DNA from: JBGVSA01 sp041807905
GTDB taxonomy: Bacteria; Pseudomonadota; Gammaproteobacteria; Burkholderiales; Rhodocyclaceae
Direction: 5' to 3'
Assembly (NCBI RefSeq): GCF_041807905.1
Contig: NZ_JBGVSA010000005.1
Location: 62,001-126,000 of the forward strand
Length of the DNA: 64,000 bases
This document shows, piece after piece, positions 17,407 to 26,441 of the stretch (positions are counted from its first letter, which is position 1; every line of letters begins with the position of its first letter). The position numbers and the translations under genes were made by a program. A model generated the notes under the pieces. The model was not told where the DNA came from. It searched no databases and saw only the letters and a list, made by a program, of their open reading frames with translations.

Positions 17407-18441
17407 ATGCCGCTGTCCCATATTCACTTTTACAGCCGCAAGCGCTTCGACGTCTGGCGTGATCTCGAAAAGCTCGGCCCGGACGATATCGCAGCCGGGC
17501 AGGCCCGGTTCCGCTCCGGTGTCGATGTGTGGGTGGTTCAGACCTATCTGTATGTCGCTGCGGCGTTGCGCGAACGTGGCCTTGTCGTCACCGCCGGGCC
17601 TCAGGTGCCGCGCGATGCAATCATCGTGGCTCACCGCGACGACCTGAATCGATTCTTCGGCGGACTGCACCGCAGCTTCATCGTCGGCGTGCGCGCCGAT
17701 CGCTCGCCGGTGACGGTGGCCGATATCGAAATCCTGCAGAACGACCTCGAAGTGAGCGCTGCGTATCAGCGCTACATTCCGTTGTGGCCCCAGCCCGGAC
17801 TATTGCGACGCGATGCCGCGCGGGCCGCGCGCGTTCAACGGCTGGCATATTTCGGACGCGTGGATTCATTGCCTCCGTGGATGAGGAGCGACGCGTTCCT
17901 CGGTGAACTGGCGAAGCTCGAAATCGAATTCGACATTCGTGGCGTGGCGTGGAACGACTACCGCGACATCGACGTCGTGCTCGCGCATCGCATCGAAGCG
18001 CCGAGCATGCTGGCACAGAAGCCGGCCACGAAACTCTACAACGCGTGGCTGGCGGGTGTGCCGGCCTTGCTGGCGCCGGAGCCGGCGTACCAGAAACTGC
18101 GCCAGTCGCCGTTCGACTATCTCGAAGTGCAGGGGCCGGAGGATGTCATCGCGGCGCTGACTCGCATCAAGAATGAGCCGGGCCTGTATGCGGCGATGCG
18201 CGCGCAATGCGACGCACGTGCGCCGGAATTCAGCATCGAGCGCATTGCGCAGATGTGGCTGACGGTACTTGGCGAAGCGGTGGAGCACTATCCAGCCTGG
18301 CGCGCCGGGCGTGCGTCGTTCGCCGCGTGGCCCGACTACGTTCGACGCCTGATGCAGCAAAAGCGCGAGGCGGCGGACTTCCGCCAGCGCATCGACCGCG
18401 AACTCGCCGCCATCGACGCGCCCGCGCCTGTGCGGCAGTAG
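17407..18441 (+). CDS. Putative glycosyltransferase-like protein, poorly characterised
   Basis: This 344-residue protein is recognised only weakly. The C-terminal part (KLYNAWLAGVPALLAPEPAY, then GPEDVIAALTRI) has the shape of a GT-B donor domain, and the N-terminal half may be the acceptor domain. It lacks the standard E-x7-E motif, transmembrane segments and a signal peptide. ATG 17407 is preferred over an upstream TTG at 17395. It stands alone, divergent from the GT9 gene with 179 bp between, and lies at the end of the polysaccharide region, so a role there is a positional inference. Confidence 0.6.
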   Translation: MPLSHIHFYSRKRFDVWRDLEKLGPDDIAAGQARFRSGVDVWVVQTYLYVAAALRERGLVVTAGPQVPRDAIIVAHRDDLNRFFGGLHRSFIVGVRADRSPVTVADIEILQNDLEVSAAYQRYIPLWPQPGLLRRDAARAARVQRLAYFGRVDSLPPWMRSDAFLGELAKLEIEFDIRGVAWNDYRDIDVVLAHRIEAPSMLAQKPATKLYNAWLAGVPALLAPEPAYQKLRQSPFDYLEVQGPEDVIAALTRIKNEPGLYAAMRAQCDARAPEFSIERIAQMWLTVLGEAVEHYPAWRAGRASFAAWPDYVRRLMQQKREAADFRQRIDRELAAIDAPAPVRQ

Positions 18442-18847
18442 ATCCGCCTCGGGCGATGCGGCGCGGTGCCGTCAAAGCCCCGCGCCGTGGGGCCTCCTGC
18501 CGGTGCTCGCCGCTGCGGGCGATTTTCCTCGTGGAGTGCTGTGGTCATTCGTCCTACAGTTCTGGTGTGGCGTTTGCTTCAGAATCAGGCAGACACCAAC
18601 AAACCTCGAGGGCCACTGCTCTGATCGATGGCCGATGAGTCGTCGGCCGGCACGCGCAACGCGTACCGGTATGCGGTGAGGCACATCCCTCGGGAACAAT
18701 GCGCCGTGTGGACACCCACGCGGATTCGCGTGAGGGCCGATCTGCAATGAACCATGCTCGATCCCGCGGGCGCACTGCGCTCCGTTCGTCAATCGTGTTG
18801 CGCGTCCGTTCCACCCATCGCCATCCGGCGGCGCGAGGAGGCCGCGC
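18442..18847. other. Intergenic region before the trehalose operon
   Basis: No gene was recognised in these 406 bp. The final bases carry a strong ribosome-binding site (GAGGAGG at 18836-18842) six bases before the otsA ATG. A promoter for the trehalose genes is expected here, but no confident -35/-10 pair was found. The region separates polysaccharide genes from osmotic-stress genes. Confidence 0.5.
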
Positions 18848-21085
18848 ATGAATACGCTGCGCCTGCAACTGCGCTTCATCATTCCGCTGCTGATCGCGCT
18901 CGCCATCACGGCTTATGTGACGGTGCCGCTGGTCGACCGGCTGACGCTGCGATGGTCGTTGCGCGACCTGGATACCCGTTCGCACCTGATCGCATCCACA
19001 CTCGACGACACCCTGGTCGATTCGCTGGCCTACAACGATCTGCCGCGCGCCGAGCAGTCCTTCGCCCGCGTCTTGCAGGACGAACGCATTCTGGCGCTCG
19101 GTCTGTGCGACCGCAATGGTTCGCTGGTGGTGCATACGCAGAGCTTTCCCGACGAAGTGAAATGCCCGGACCCGGCCGATCCCACGTCGCGGGCCGCTCA
19201 CCTGCTCAAGCTCCCGCGCGGTTCGGTGCACGTGACGACGACCGCCGTCGGCGGACTGGTACCCCCTATCGGCACGCTGGTGCTGGTGCACGACGTGAGC
19301 TACGCGGAAAAGCGCAGCGAGGATACGCGCAAGTACTTCATTGGTCTGTTCATCGGGCTGGGCGCGATGATCGCGCTGATCACCATGATCATCGCGCAGT
19401 TGTCCTGGCGCGGCTGGGTGGCCGGCGCGCGCGCGATCCTGCGCGGTGAAGGGCTGTTGCGGCCCATCGAGGCGCCAATGCCGGAACTGCGCCCGCTGGC
19501 CCATGACATGCGGATGATGCTGCGCGAACTCGACGATGAGCGCCGCGCGCGCGAAGAACTCTCCGATAACCAGTGGCAGCCGCAACGCCTGCGCAAGCTG
19601 CTGCACGAAGAGCTGCGCGGCGATGAGGTCATCGTGGTGTCGAATCGCGAGCCGTACATTCACGAGGACACGCCCGACGGCATCGTCGTGCGTCGTCCGG
19701 CCAGCGGGCTGGTGACGGCCGTGGAGCCGGTCATGCGCGCCTGTTCCGGCACGTGGATCGCACATGGCAGCGGCTCGGCCGACCGCAAGGTGGTCGACCG
19801 CAACGATTGCGTGCCGGTGCCGCCGGACAAGCCGGCATACAAGCTCAAGCGCGTGTGGCTGACCGAGGCGGACGAGGCCGGCTATTACTACGGGTTCGCA
19901 AACGAAGGACTGTGGCCACTGTGCCACGTGGCGCACGTGCGCCCCGTGTTTCGCATCGGAGACTGGGAACGCTACCGCGCGGTCAACCAGCGATTTGCCG
20001 ATGCCGTGGTCGCGGCGGCGCGCACCGACGATCCCGTGGTGCTGGTGCAGGACTACCACTTTGCGTTGCTGCCCAAGATGGTGCGCGAGAAATTGCCGCG
20101 CGCAACGATCATCACCTTCTGGCACATCCCCTGGCCGAACCCGGAATCGTTCGGCATCTGCCCGTGGCGCAAGGAGTTGCTCGAAGGGATGCTCGGCAGC
20201 ACGATCCTGGGCTTCCACACGCGCTATCACTGCAAGAATTTCCTCGAGACGGTGGATCGCTTCCTGGAGGCGCGCATCGAGCACGAGCACACCACGGTGA
20301 CCTACGGCGGCCGCGACACGCTCGTCAAGAGCTATCCGATCTCGATCCACTGGCCGACGGCAGAAGAAACCGCCGTCGTCCCACCCATTGCCGCCTGCCG
20401 TGCCGAATTGCGCGAACGGCTGGGCGTGGCGCCGGAGCATTGCGTTGCCATCGGCGTGGATCGGTTCGATTACACCAAGGGCATCCTGGAGCGCGTCAAC
20501 GCGGTCGAGCGCATGCTGGAAAAGCACCCGTCGATGGTCGGGCGTTTTTCGCTCGTGCAGATCGCCGCGCCCACGCGCAGCTCGCTGGACGAGTACCGCA
20601 TCTTCCGCGAGCGCCTGCAGGCACGGGTCGAAGCGGTCAATGCGCGTTTCGGCTTTGGACGCTACCTGCCGATCCATCTGCTGTCTTCGCATCACGAGCC
20701 CGACACATTGGTGCGCTATTACCGCGGTGCGGATGCCTGCGTGGTGACGAGCCTGCACGACGGCATGAATCTTGTTTCAAAGGAGTTCATCGCGGCCCGC
20801 GACGATGAGCAGGGCGTGCTGGTGCTGAGCCAGTTCGCTGGCGCGGCGCATGAACTCCTGGAGGCGCTCATCGTCAATCCCTATCACGTCGAAGAGACGG
20901 CCGACGCGTTGTATCGCGCGCTGACCATGCCTGCGGCAGAGCAGGGGGAGCGCATGCGCAGCCTGCGCTACGTGGTGCGCGAGTACAACGTCTATCGCTG
21001 GGCCGGACGCATGCTCATCGACGCGGCGCGCTTCCGCCGCCGTGGCCGCATCGAACAGCGGCTGCAGGGCGGCGATCGACAGTGA
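18848..21085 (+). CDS. otsA: Membrane-anchored trehalose-6-phosphate synthase with sensor-like N-terminus
   Basis: This 745-residue protein is about 270 residues longer than a standard OtsA. Residues 8-29 and 163-187 are hydrophobic and look transmembrane, enclosing a periplasmic segment of about 130 residues. Residues 188-255 are a HAMP-like helical linker. The GT20 catalytic domain covers about 260-735, with VVSNRE (Arg267), DRFDYTKG (Arg539, Lys544) and HDGMNLVSKE (Asp638, Glu646) matching the family's donor and acceptor residues. The reaction is UDP-glucose plus glucose-6-phosphate to trehalose-6-phosphate. otsB follows 28 bp later. The layout suggests synthesis controlled by an envelope signal, which is inference. 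Confidence 0.88.
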   Translation: MNTLRLQLRFIIPLLIALAITAYVTVPLVDRLTLRWSLRDLDTRSHLIASTLDDTLVDSLAYNDLPRAEQSFARVLQDERILALGLCDRNGSLVVHTQSFPDEVKCPDPADPTSRAAHLLKLPRGSVHVTTTAVGGLVPPIGTLVLVHDVSYAEKRSEDTRKYFIGLFIGLGAMIALITMIIAQLSWRGWVAGARAILRGEGLLRPIEAPMPELRPLAHDMRMMLRELDDERRAREELSDNQWQPQRLRKLLHEELRGDEVIVVSNREPYIHEDTPDGIVVRRPASGLVTAVEPVMRACSGTWIAHGSGSADRKVVDRNDCVPVPPDKPAYKLKRVWLTEADEAGYYYGFANEGLWPLCHVAHVRPVFRIGDWERYRAVNQRFADAVVAAARTDDPVVLVQDYHFALLPKMVREKLPRATIITFWHIPWPNPESFGICPWRKELLEGMLGSTILGFHTRYHCKNFLETVDRFLEARIEHEHTTVTYGGRDTLVKSYPISIHWPTAEETAVVPPIAACRAELRERLGVAPEHCVAIGVDRFDYTKGILERVNAVERMLEKHPSMVGRFSLVQIAAPTRSSLDEYRIFRERLQARVEAVNARFGFGRYLPIHLLSSHHEPDTLVRYYRGADACVVTSLHDGMNLVSKEFIAARDDEQGVLVLSQFAGAAHELLEALIVNPYHVEETADALYRALTMPAAEQGERMRSLRYVVREYNVYRWAGRMLIDAARFRRRGRIEQRLQGGDRQ

Positions 21086-21113
21086 GGCGAGCACGGAAAA
21101 GAGAGGAGTCGTT

Positions 21114-21863
21114 GTGCGTTACCTGTTGTCACCCTCCGGGCAGGAGGCCTTGTATGCGTTGCTCAGACAGCGGCCGCTGCTGGCTTTCGATTTCGACGGC
21201 ACGCTTGCGCCGATCGTGCCTTTGCCGGACGACGCGCATGCCTCGACCGCCGTGGCCACGGCCATGAGCCGGCTGTCGCAACTGGCACCCGTGGCGGTGG
21301 TTACCGGGCGCGCGGTGGCGGACGTGCGCTCGCGCCTTGGTTTCGTGCCCGGCTACATTGTCGGGAACCATGGCGCCGAAGGGCTGACTGAAGAGGCTGG
21401 GGACTGGGCGCGCTCCATCGAGCGGCAGGTGGCGCAGTGGCACATGCAGATCGAAACCTGGCGCCTGCCGCCGGGTGTGCTGGTGGAGGACAAGCGGCGC
21501 TCCATCACGCTGCACTACCGCCTGGCAAGCGATCGCGGCGCGGCACAGGCCTTGCTGGGCGACCTCGCGCGCACGCTCAATCCGGTGCCGCAGATCATCG
21601 GCGGCAAGTGCGTGGTGAATCTGCTGCCTGCCGAGGCGCCCAACAAGTATGACGCCGTGGTTGAACTGGCCCGGCGCGCTGAGGCGGGGAGCGTCATGTT
21701 CCTGGGCGATGACGACACCGACGAGATCGTCTTCCGCCACGCACACCCGGGCTGGCTGACCTGCCGCATTGAGCGGCGCGAAGACTCCGCTGCGCGCTTT
21801 TACCTGAATGCGCAGAGCGAGGTCGCCGGCCTCATCCAGTTCATCGAGCGCGCCATGCGCTAG
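21114..21863 (+). CDS. otsB: Trehalose-6-phosphate phosphatase
   Basis: This 249-residue HAD-superfamily phosphatase has motif I LLAFDFDGTLAPI (nucleophile Asp within DFDGT), motif II VVTGR and motif IV FLGDDDTDE. It dephosphorylates trehalose-6-phosphate to trehalose in the cytoplasm, completing the pathway begun by the fused synthase upstream. GTG at 21114 is chosen because a strong GAGAGGAG lies five bases upstream; no in-frame ATG is near. It is 28 bp downstream of otsA and presumably co-transcribed with it and perhaps with mscS. Confidence 0.93.
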   Translation: MRYLLSPSGQEALYALLRQRPLLAFDFDGTLAPIVPLPDDAHASTAVATAMSRLSQLAPVAVVTGRAVADVRSRLGFVPGYIVGNHGAEGLTEEAGDWARSIERQVAQWHMQIETWRLPPGVLVEDKRRSITLHYRLASDRGAAQALLGDLARTLNPVPQIIGGKCVVNLLPAEAPNKYDAVVELARRAEAGSVMFLGDDDTDEIVFRHAHPGWLTCRIERREDSAARFYLNAQSEVAGLIQFIERAMR

Positions 21864-21927
21864 CCGCATCGCGCAGCGCACCGGGGCGGCAGGCCGCCCG
21901 CGCTATCCAAGGAAAGGACCCCCTGCC

Positions 21928-23064
21928 ATGTGGAAAACCCTCTCGGCGATCTATCACGACAATGCGGCCGAGCAACTGCTCGTCGCGCTCGGCGTGACGC
22001 TGGTGCTCTACCTCGTACTGACCGGCGTGCGCGGTATCCTCGCAGGCCGCCTGCAAGCCTGGGCCGATCGCACGTCGCGCCGGTGGGACGACATTTTCGC
22101 GACGCTCGTGCGGGCAACGCATGGTGTATCGATCTTCGCCATCTCGCTTCTCATCGGGCTGCGTTCGCTGGACATGCCCGACAACGCCGGCACCCTGGTC
22201 GAACGGGCGATGGTCCTGGTGCTGCTGTTGCAGGTGGGCCGCTGGGGCAGTGCCGCCGTGGCCGCGTGGCTGGATCACCGGCTCACGCATGGCGAAGCCT
22301 CGCAGGACGGCAAGACGGTGATGAATCTCGGCATCGTCGCCTTCGGCCTGAGGCTGTTGCTGTGGGTAGTGCTGGTGCTGATGATCCTCGACAACCTGGG
22401 CGTCAACATCACCGCGCTGGTGGCAAGCCTTGGTATCGGCGGCGTGGCGGTGGCGCTGGCGGTGCAGAACATCCTCGGCGATCTGTTCGCGTCGCTGTCC
22501 ATTGCGCTCGACAAGCCGTTCGTGGTGGGCGACTTCATCATCGTCGACGACATGATGGGGACGGTAAAACACATCGGCATGAAGACCACGCGCATTCAGA
22601 GCCTGTTCGGCGAGGAGCTGATTTTCTCGAATGCCGATCTGCTCAAGAGCCGCATACGCAACTACAAGGCCATGCAGCAGCGTCGCGTGGTGTTCAATTT
22701 CAGCGTCGCCTTCAGCACGCCGGTCGACAAACTGCGGCGCATCACCGAGGCCGTGCGCGAGGCGATCAACCAGCATGGCGACAGGGTGAGGGTGGACCGC
22801 GTGCACTTCCAGGCGATCGGCTCGGGCGGGTTGGCGTTCGAGGTGGTGTATTACGTGATGAGCGGCGACTACAACCAGTACATGGACATCCAGCAGGACA
22901 TCAATTTCAGCATCATCGAGCGGTTCGCCGCGGAGCACATCGAGTTCGCCTTCCCTACGCAGACCCTGCATATTGCATCGGTGGCGTCGTCGGACGACGA
23001 AGAAGGGTACGGCGTGCGCGGACCCGGCCGGACGGAACTTCCGCGGGGAAGAAAGCCGAACTAG
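21928..23064 (+). CDS. Small-conductance mechanosensitive channel family protein (MscS)
   Basis: This 378-residue membrane protein has about four to five N-terminal hydrophobic segments, then the MscS pore helix pattern ALVASLGIGGVAVALAVQNI near residue 165 and the cytoplasmic beta domain (PFVVGDFIIVDDMMGTVKHI). It opens under membrane tension to release solutes after a drop in osmolarity. ATG 21928 follows AAGGA. Position directly after otsAB is functionally sensible: trehalose accumulates under high osmolarity and is vented by such channels. The C-terminal 30 residues are charged and specific to this protein. Confidence 0.9.
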   Translation: MWKTLSAIYHDNAAEQLLVALGVTLVLYLVLTGVRGILAGRLQAWADRTSRRWDDIFATLVRATHGVSIFAISLLIGLRSLDMPDNAGTLVERAMVLVLLLQVGRWGSAAVAAWLDHRLTHGEASQDGKTVMNLGIVAFGLRLLLWVVLVLMILDNLGVNITALVASLGIGGVAVALAVQNILGDLFASLSIALDKPFVVGDFIIVDDMMGTVKHIGMKTTRIQSLFGEELIFSNADLLKSRIRNYKAMQQRRVVFNFSVAFSTPVDKLRRITEAVREAINQHGDRVRVDRVHFQAIGSGGLAFEVVYYVMSGDYNQYMDIQQDINFSIIERFAAEHIEFAFPTQTLHIASVASSDDEEGYGVRGPGRTELPRGRKPN

Positions 23065-23089
23065 CCGGCGATACGCCTCGCATGCCCCG

Positions 23090-24901
23090 TCAGACCGTCG
23101 CCAGTCTTTCCTCGGCGTCCTCCTGCTGCTGCAGCGCCCACATCTGCGCGTAACTGCCGGATAGCGCGAGCAGTTCGGCGTGCGTGCCGCGCTCCACCAC
23201 CCGTCCGGCCTCCATGACGAGAATCTCGTCGGCGTTCATCACCGTCGACAGACGATGGGCGATCACCAGAGCGGTCCGCCCCACGGCGGCTGCTTCCAGT
23301 TGTGCCTGGATGGCCTTTTCGGTGCGCGAGTCGAGTGCCGATGTCGCTTCATCGAAGATCAGCACCGAAGGATTCTTGAGCAGGGCACGCGCGATGGCGA
23401 CGCGTTGCTTCTCGCCCCCCGACAGCTTGAGGCCGCGCTCGCCTACCCGCGTAGCGTAACCGTCCGGCAGTTGCGCGACGAATTCATGCAGTTGCGCCGC
23501 GCGCGCGGCGGCGAAGACTTCTTCTTCGCTTGCGCTCGGGCGACCGTAATGGATGTTGTAGTAGAGCGTGTCGTTGAACAGCACCGTGTCCTGCGGAACG
23601 ATGCCGATGGCTCGGCGCAGGCTCGACTGGCGCAGGCGACGCACATCCAGGCCGTTCAGCGTGATGCCGCCGTCGACGACGTCGTAGAAGCGGAACAGCA
23701 GGCGTGCAAGCGTTGATTTGCCTCCGCCCGAATGGCCCACGACGGCCACCGTGCGGCCCGGCGCGATGGTAAAGCTCACGTCGTGCAGCACGGGGCGGCG
23801 AGGGTCGTAGGCAAAACTCACGTTCTCGAAGGCCAGGGTCACCGGGCCCGGCGGCAGGTCGACTGCGTCCGGCGCGTCTTCGACTTCGCGCTGCGTGCCC
23901 AGCAGGCCGAACATGCGTTCGATATCGATCAGCGCCTGACGGATCTCGCGGTAGATCACGCCGAGGAAGTTGAGCGGCACGTATAGCTGGATCATGAACG
24001 CGTTGACCAGCACGATGTCGCCGATGGTCATCTCGCCGCTCTCCACGCCGCTCGCCGCGCGCCACATCATGGCGGCGATGCCGGTGGCAATGATCAGCGC
24101 CTGCCCCGCGTTGAGGGCCGACAGCGAATACTGGTTGCGCACCTGGGCGTGGATGTAGGCATGCATCTGTTCGTCATAGCGACGGGTCTCGAATGCCTCG
24201 TTGTTGAAATACTTGACCGTCTCGTAGTTGAGCAGGCTGTCGATGGCGCGCGAGTTGGCGGCTGAATCCAGCTCGTTGGCCTGCCTGCGCAGCACGCTGC
24301 GCCAGTTCGTCACCAGCACCGTGAACAGGATGTACGCGATCAGCGTGACGAAGGTGATCAGTGCGAACACCGGTCTGTAGTTGCGCAGGAGGATGCCCAT
24401 GACCAGGGCGATCTCGACCAGCGTGGGCAGGATGCTGTAGATGGCGAAGCTGATCAGCGAGCCGATGGACCGCGTGCCGCGCTCGATGTCGCGCGACAGG
24501 CCGCCGGTCTGGCGCTCGAGGTGAAAGCGCAGGCTCAGCGCATGCAGATGCTGGAACACCGCCAGCGCGATGGCGCGCACGGCTTCCTGCGTCACCCGGG
24601 CGAAGAGGATTTCGCGCAGCTCGGCGAAGGCCGAGCTGGCAAAGCGCAGCGCGCCGTAGGCCACCAGCAGCGCTGCCGGCACGACGACGACGGCCTGCTG
24701 GGGCGTGACGGTGAGCGCATCGACCACGTGCTTGAAGACGATCGGCACGGTGACGTTGGCGACCTTGGCCGCGATCAGGAACACAAACGCCAGGGCGACG
24801 CGGCCGCGCCAGCGCCACAGGTAGGGCAGCAGGCCGCGCAGCGTCGACCACGGATGAAGCTCGCCCGGCGCGGGCGGGGGCAGGGAAGAGTGACGTCTCA
24901 T
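23090..24901 (-). CDS. ABC exporter, ATM1/HMT1-like fused permease-ATPase
   Basis: This 603-residue half-transporter has six transmembrane helices in the first 320 residues and a C-terminal nucleotide-binding domain. Walker A GHSGGGKST, signature LSGGEKQR and Walker B VLIFDEATSALD are intact. The string NYETVKYFNNEAFE in the membrane domain is characteristic of the ATM1/ABCB7 branch, which exports glutathione-linked or metal-thiol compounds. It is inner-membrane and probably homodimeric. It converges with mscS (25 bp gap) and is divergent from aqpZ. The substrate is inferred from the family only. Confidence 0.9.
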   Translation of the reverse strand: MRRHSSLPPPAPGELHPWSTLRGLLPYLWRWRGRVALAFVFLIAAKVANVTVPIVFKHVVDALTVTPQQAVVVVPAALLVAYGALRFASSAFAELREILFARVTQEAVRAIALAVFQHLHALSLRFHLERQTGGLSRDIERGTRSIGSLISFAIYSILPTLVEIALVMGILLRNYRPVFALITFVTLIAYILFTVLVTNWRSVLRRQANELDSAANSRAIDSLLNYETVKYFNNEAFETRRYDEQMHAYIHAQVRNQYSLSALNAGQALIIATGIAAMMWRAASGVESGEMTIGDIVLVNAFMIQLYVPLNFLGVIYREIRQALIDIERMFGLLGTQREVEDAPDAVDLPPGPVTLAFENVSFAYDPRRPVLHDVSFTIAPGRTVAVVGHSGGGKSTLARLLFRFYDVVDGGITLNGLDVRRLRQSSLRRAIGIVPQDTVLFNDTLYYNIHYGRPSASEEEVFAAARAAQLHEFVAQLPDGYATRVGERGLKLSGGEKQRVAIARALLKNPSVLIFDEATSALDSRTEKAIQAQLEAAAVGRTALVIAHRLSTVMNADEILVMEAGRVVERGTHAELLALSGSYAQMWALQQQEDAEERLATV

Positions 24902-25183
24902 GCCTACATTCTAGCGGCGAGTGCTGCTCCACATTTACTGATGGTGTCGGACAAGTCTCGGTGAAGGGCGCCTGTTCTTGATGAGATATTCAGCGTATCT
25001 CGGAACGCAGGCGGATGTTTCCTACGCATGGCGCGCCTGAGCGCTAAGACAAGCAAGCGCCCTTGCCCAACCTCAATGCCTTTTGTCGCCCGCCCATACA
25101 GGCTTGCCGCCGAGTCTTAGCGGCTCGCTCCGACACGCGCTCATCGCGCGCGTGGGGCTCCACATGACAAGAGGAAAACACAT

Positions 25184-25885
25184 ATGAAACTCACCACGAG
25201 AATGTTCGCCGAAGTCTTCGGCACGTTCTGGCTCGTCCTCGGCGGCTGCGGCAGCGCCGTGCTGGCCGCAGGCTTTCCGCAACTGGGCATCGGTTTCGTC
25301 GGCGTGTCACTGGCCTTCGGCCTGACGGTGCTGACCATGGCCTACGCGATCGGCCACATTTCGGGCTGCCACCTGAACCCGGCCGTGACCGTCGGCCTGG
25401 CTACCTGCGGCCGCTTCAGCTGGCGCGACGTCGTGCCCTACATCGTTGCGCAACTGGTCGGCGCCATCGCCGCCGCCGCCGTGCTGGCTTTCATCGCCCA
25501 GGGCAAGGAAGGCTTCGACCTGGTCGCCAGCGGCTTCGCCGCCAACGGCTTCGGCGCGCATTCGCCCGGTGGCTTCGCGATGGGCGCAGCGTTCGTCGCC
25601 GAACTGGTGCTGACCGGCATGTTCCTGTTCGTGATCCTGGGTGCTACCGATCGCCGCGCGCCGGCAGGCTTCGCACCGATCGCCATCGGCCTGTGCCTGA
25701 CGCTGATCCACCTCATCAGCATTCCGGTCACCAACACCTCGGTGAACCCGGCGCGTTCGACCAGTCAGGCCCTCTTCGTGCAGGGTTGGGCGCTCGACCA
25801 GTTGTGGCTGTTCTGGGTTGCCCCGCTGATTGGCGCGATGATCGCCGGCCTGATCTACAAGTGCTTCTTCGAAGCCCGTCAGTAA
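25184..25885 (+). CDS. aqpZ: Aquaporin Z
   Basis: This 233-residue channel has six transmembrane helices and both half-helix motifs (HLNPAVTV at 63-70 and NTSVNPARS at 184-192). The selectivity-filter residues correspond to those of a strict water channel: Phe45, His176, Thr185 and Arg191. This supports water rather than glycerol transport. A ribosome-binding site (AAGAGGAAA) precedes the ATG. The 282-bp region separating it from the divergent ABC gene presumably holds both promoters. Together with otsAB and mscS it forms an osmotic-adaptation neighbourhood. Confidence 0.96.
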   Translation: MKLTTRMFAEVFGTFWLVLGGCGSAVLAAGFPQLGIGFVGVSLAFGLTVLTMAYAIGHISGCHLNPAVTVGLATCGRFSWRDVVPYIVAQLVGAIAAAAVLAFIAQGKEGFDLVASGFAANGFGAHSPGGFAMGAAFVAELVLTGMFLFVILGATDRRAPAGFAPIAIGLCLTLIHLISIPVTNTSVNPARSTSQALFVQGWALDQLWLFWVAPLIGAMIAGLIYKCFFEARQ

Positions 25886-25939
25886 TGCTGGCGTAATCGC
25901 ACGGGTGGGCGTTGCGACGCTCGCCTGTGCGGCACGTGC

Positions 25940-26425
25940 TCAGCGCAGCAAACCCTGCCGCGCGTGCCAGTCGTGCAGTGATTCTTCCGGCCACAGCGCG
26001 CAATGCCTGTGGCCGCGTCCTTTTGGCACATCCACCCACGGCGCGGCGTACGCCAGCGCTGCTTCCACCACTTCCGGCGGCCGGGGCAGCGGTGTGTCGA
26101 TGGCCGACGCGTGCGGATGCACCAGTTCCGGCCAGCGCGGATCCCACAGCCACAGCGCGCTGCCGCACTTGAGGCAGAAGTGGCGCTGCGCCGGCGACCT
26201 TCGGGCGCGTTGCCCTTCTTCTCGCATCACCGCGTGGTAGATGCCGATGTGCTTGCGTCCGCGTACCTTGAGCGTGCCCGCATCGCCCCCCAGGTTGATC
26301 GCATAGCCGCCGCCCCCCGCTGTCTTGCGGCAGATCGAGCAATGACAGTGCATGAACGGGTAGGGGGAGTCCGATTCCAGGCTGAAGTGGACCGCGCCAC
26401 AGTGGCAGGAGCCTTCCAGGTGCAT
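25940..26425 (-). CDS. GFA-domain (CENP-V fold) zinc protein
   Basis: This 161-residue protein has the cysteine pattern of the glutathione-dependent formaldehyde-activating family: GSCHCGAVHF near residue 6, HCHCSICRKTAGGG near residue 26 and FCLKCGSALW near residue 85. These ligate zinc. The family name reflects one founding enzyme; most members have no proven activity, so function here is not assigned. The start at 26425 begins the conserved MHLEGSCHCG. The gene lies 16 bp downstream of the debranching enzyme on the same strand and may be co-transcribed. Confidence 0.87.
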   Translation of the reverse strand: MHLEGSCHCGAVHFSLESDSPYPFMHCHCSICRKTAGGGGYAINLGGDAGTLKVRGRKHIGIYHAVMREEGQRARRSPAQRHFCLKCGSALWLWDPRWPELVHPHASAIDTPLPRPPEVVEAALAYAAPWVDVPKGRGHRHCALWPEESLHDWHARQGLLR

Positions 26426-26441
26426 GCTTGATTCTCCCGCG

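Noticed and set aside
18554..20758. 734-codon minus-strand frame opposite the fused otsA
   Set aside because: Composition typical of a reversed GC-rich gene, no motif, and it runs across the otsA promoter region.
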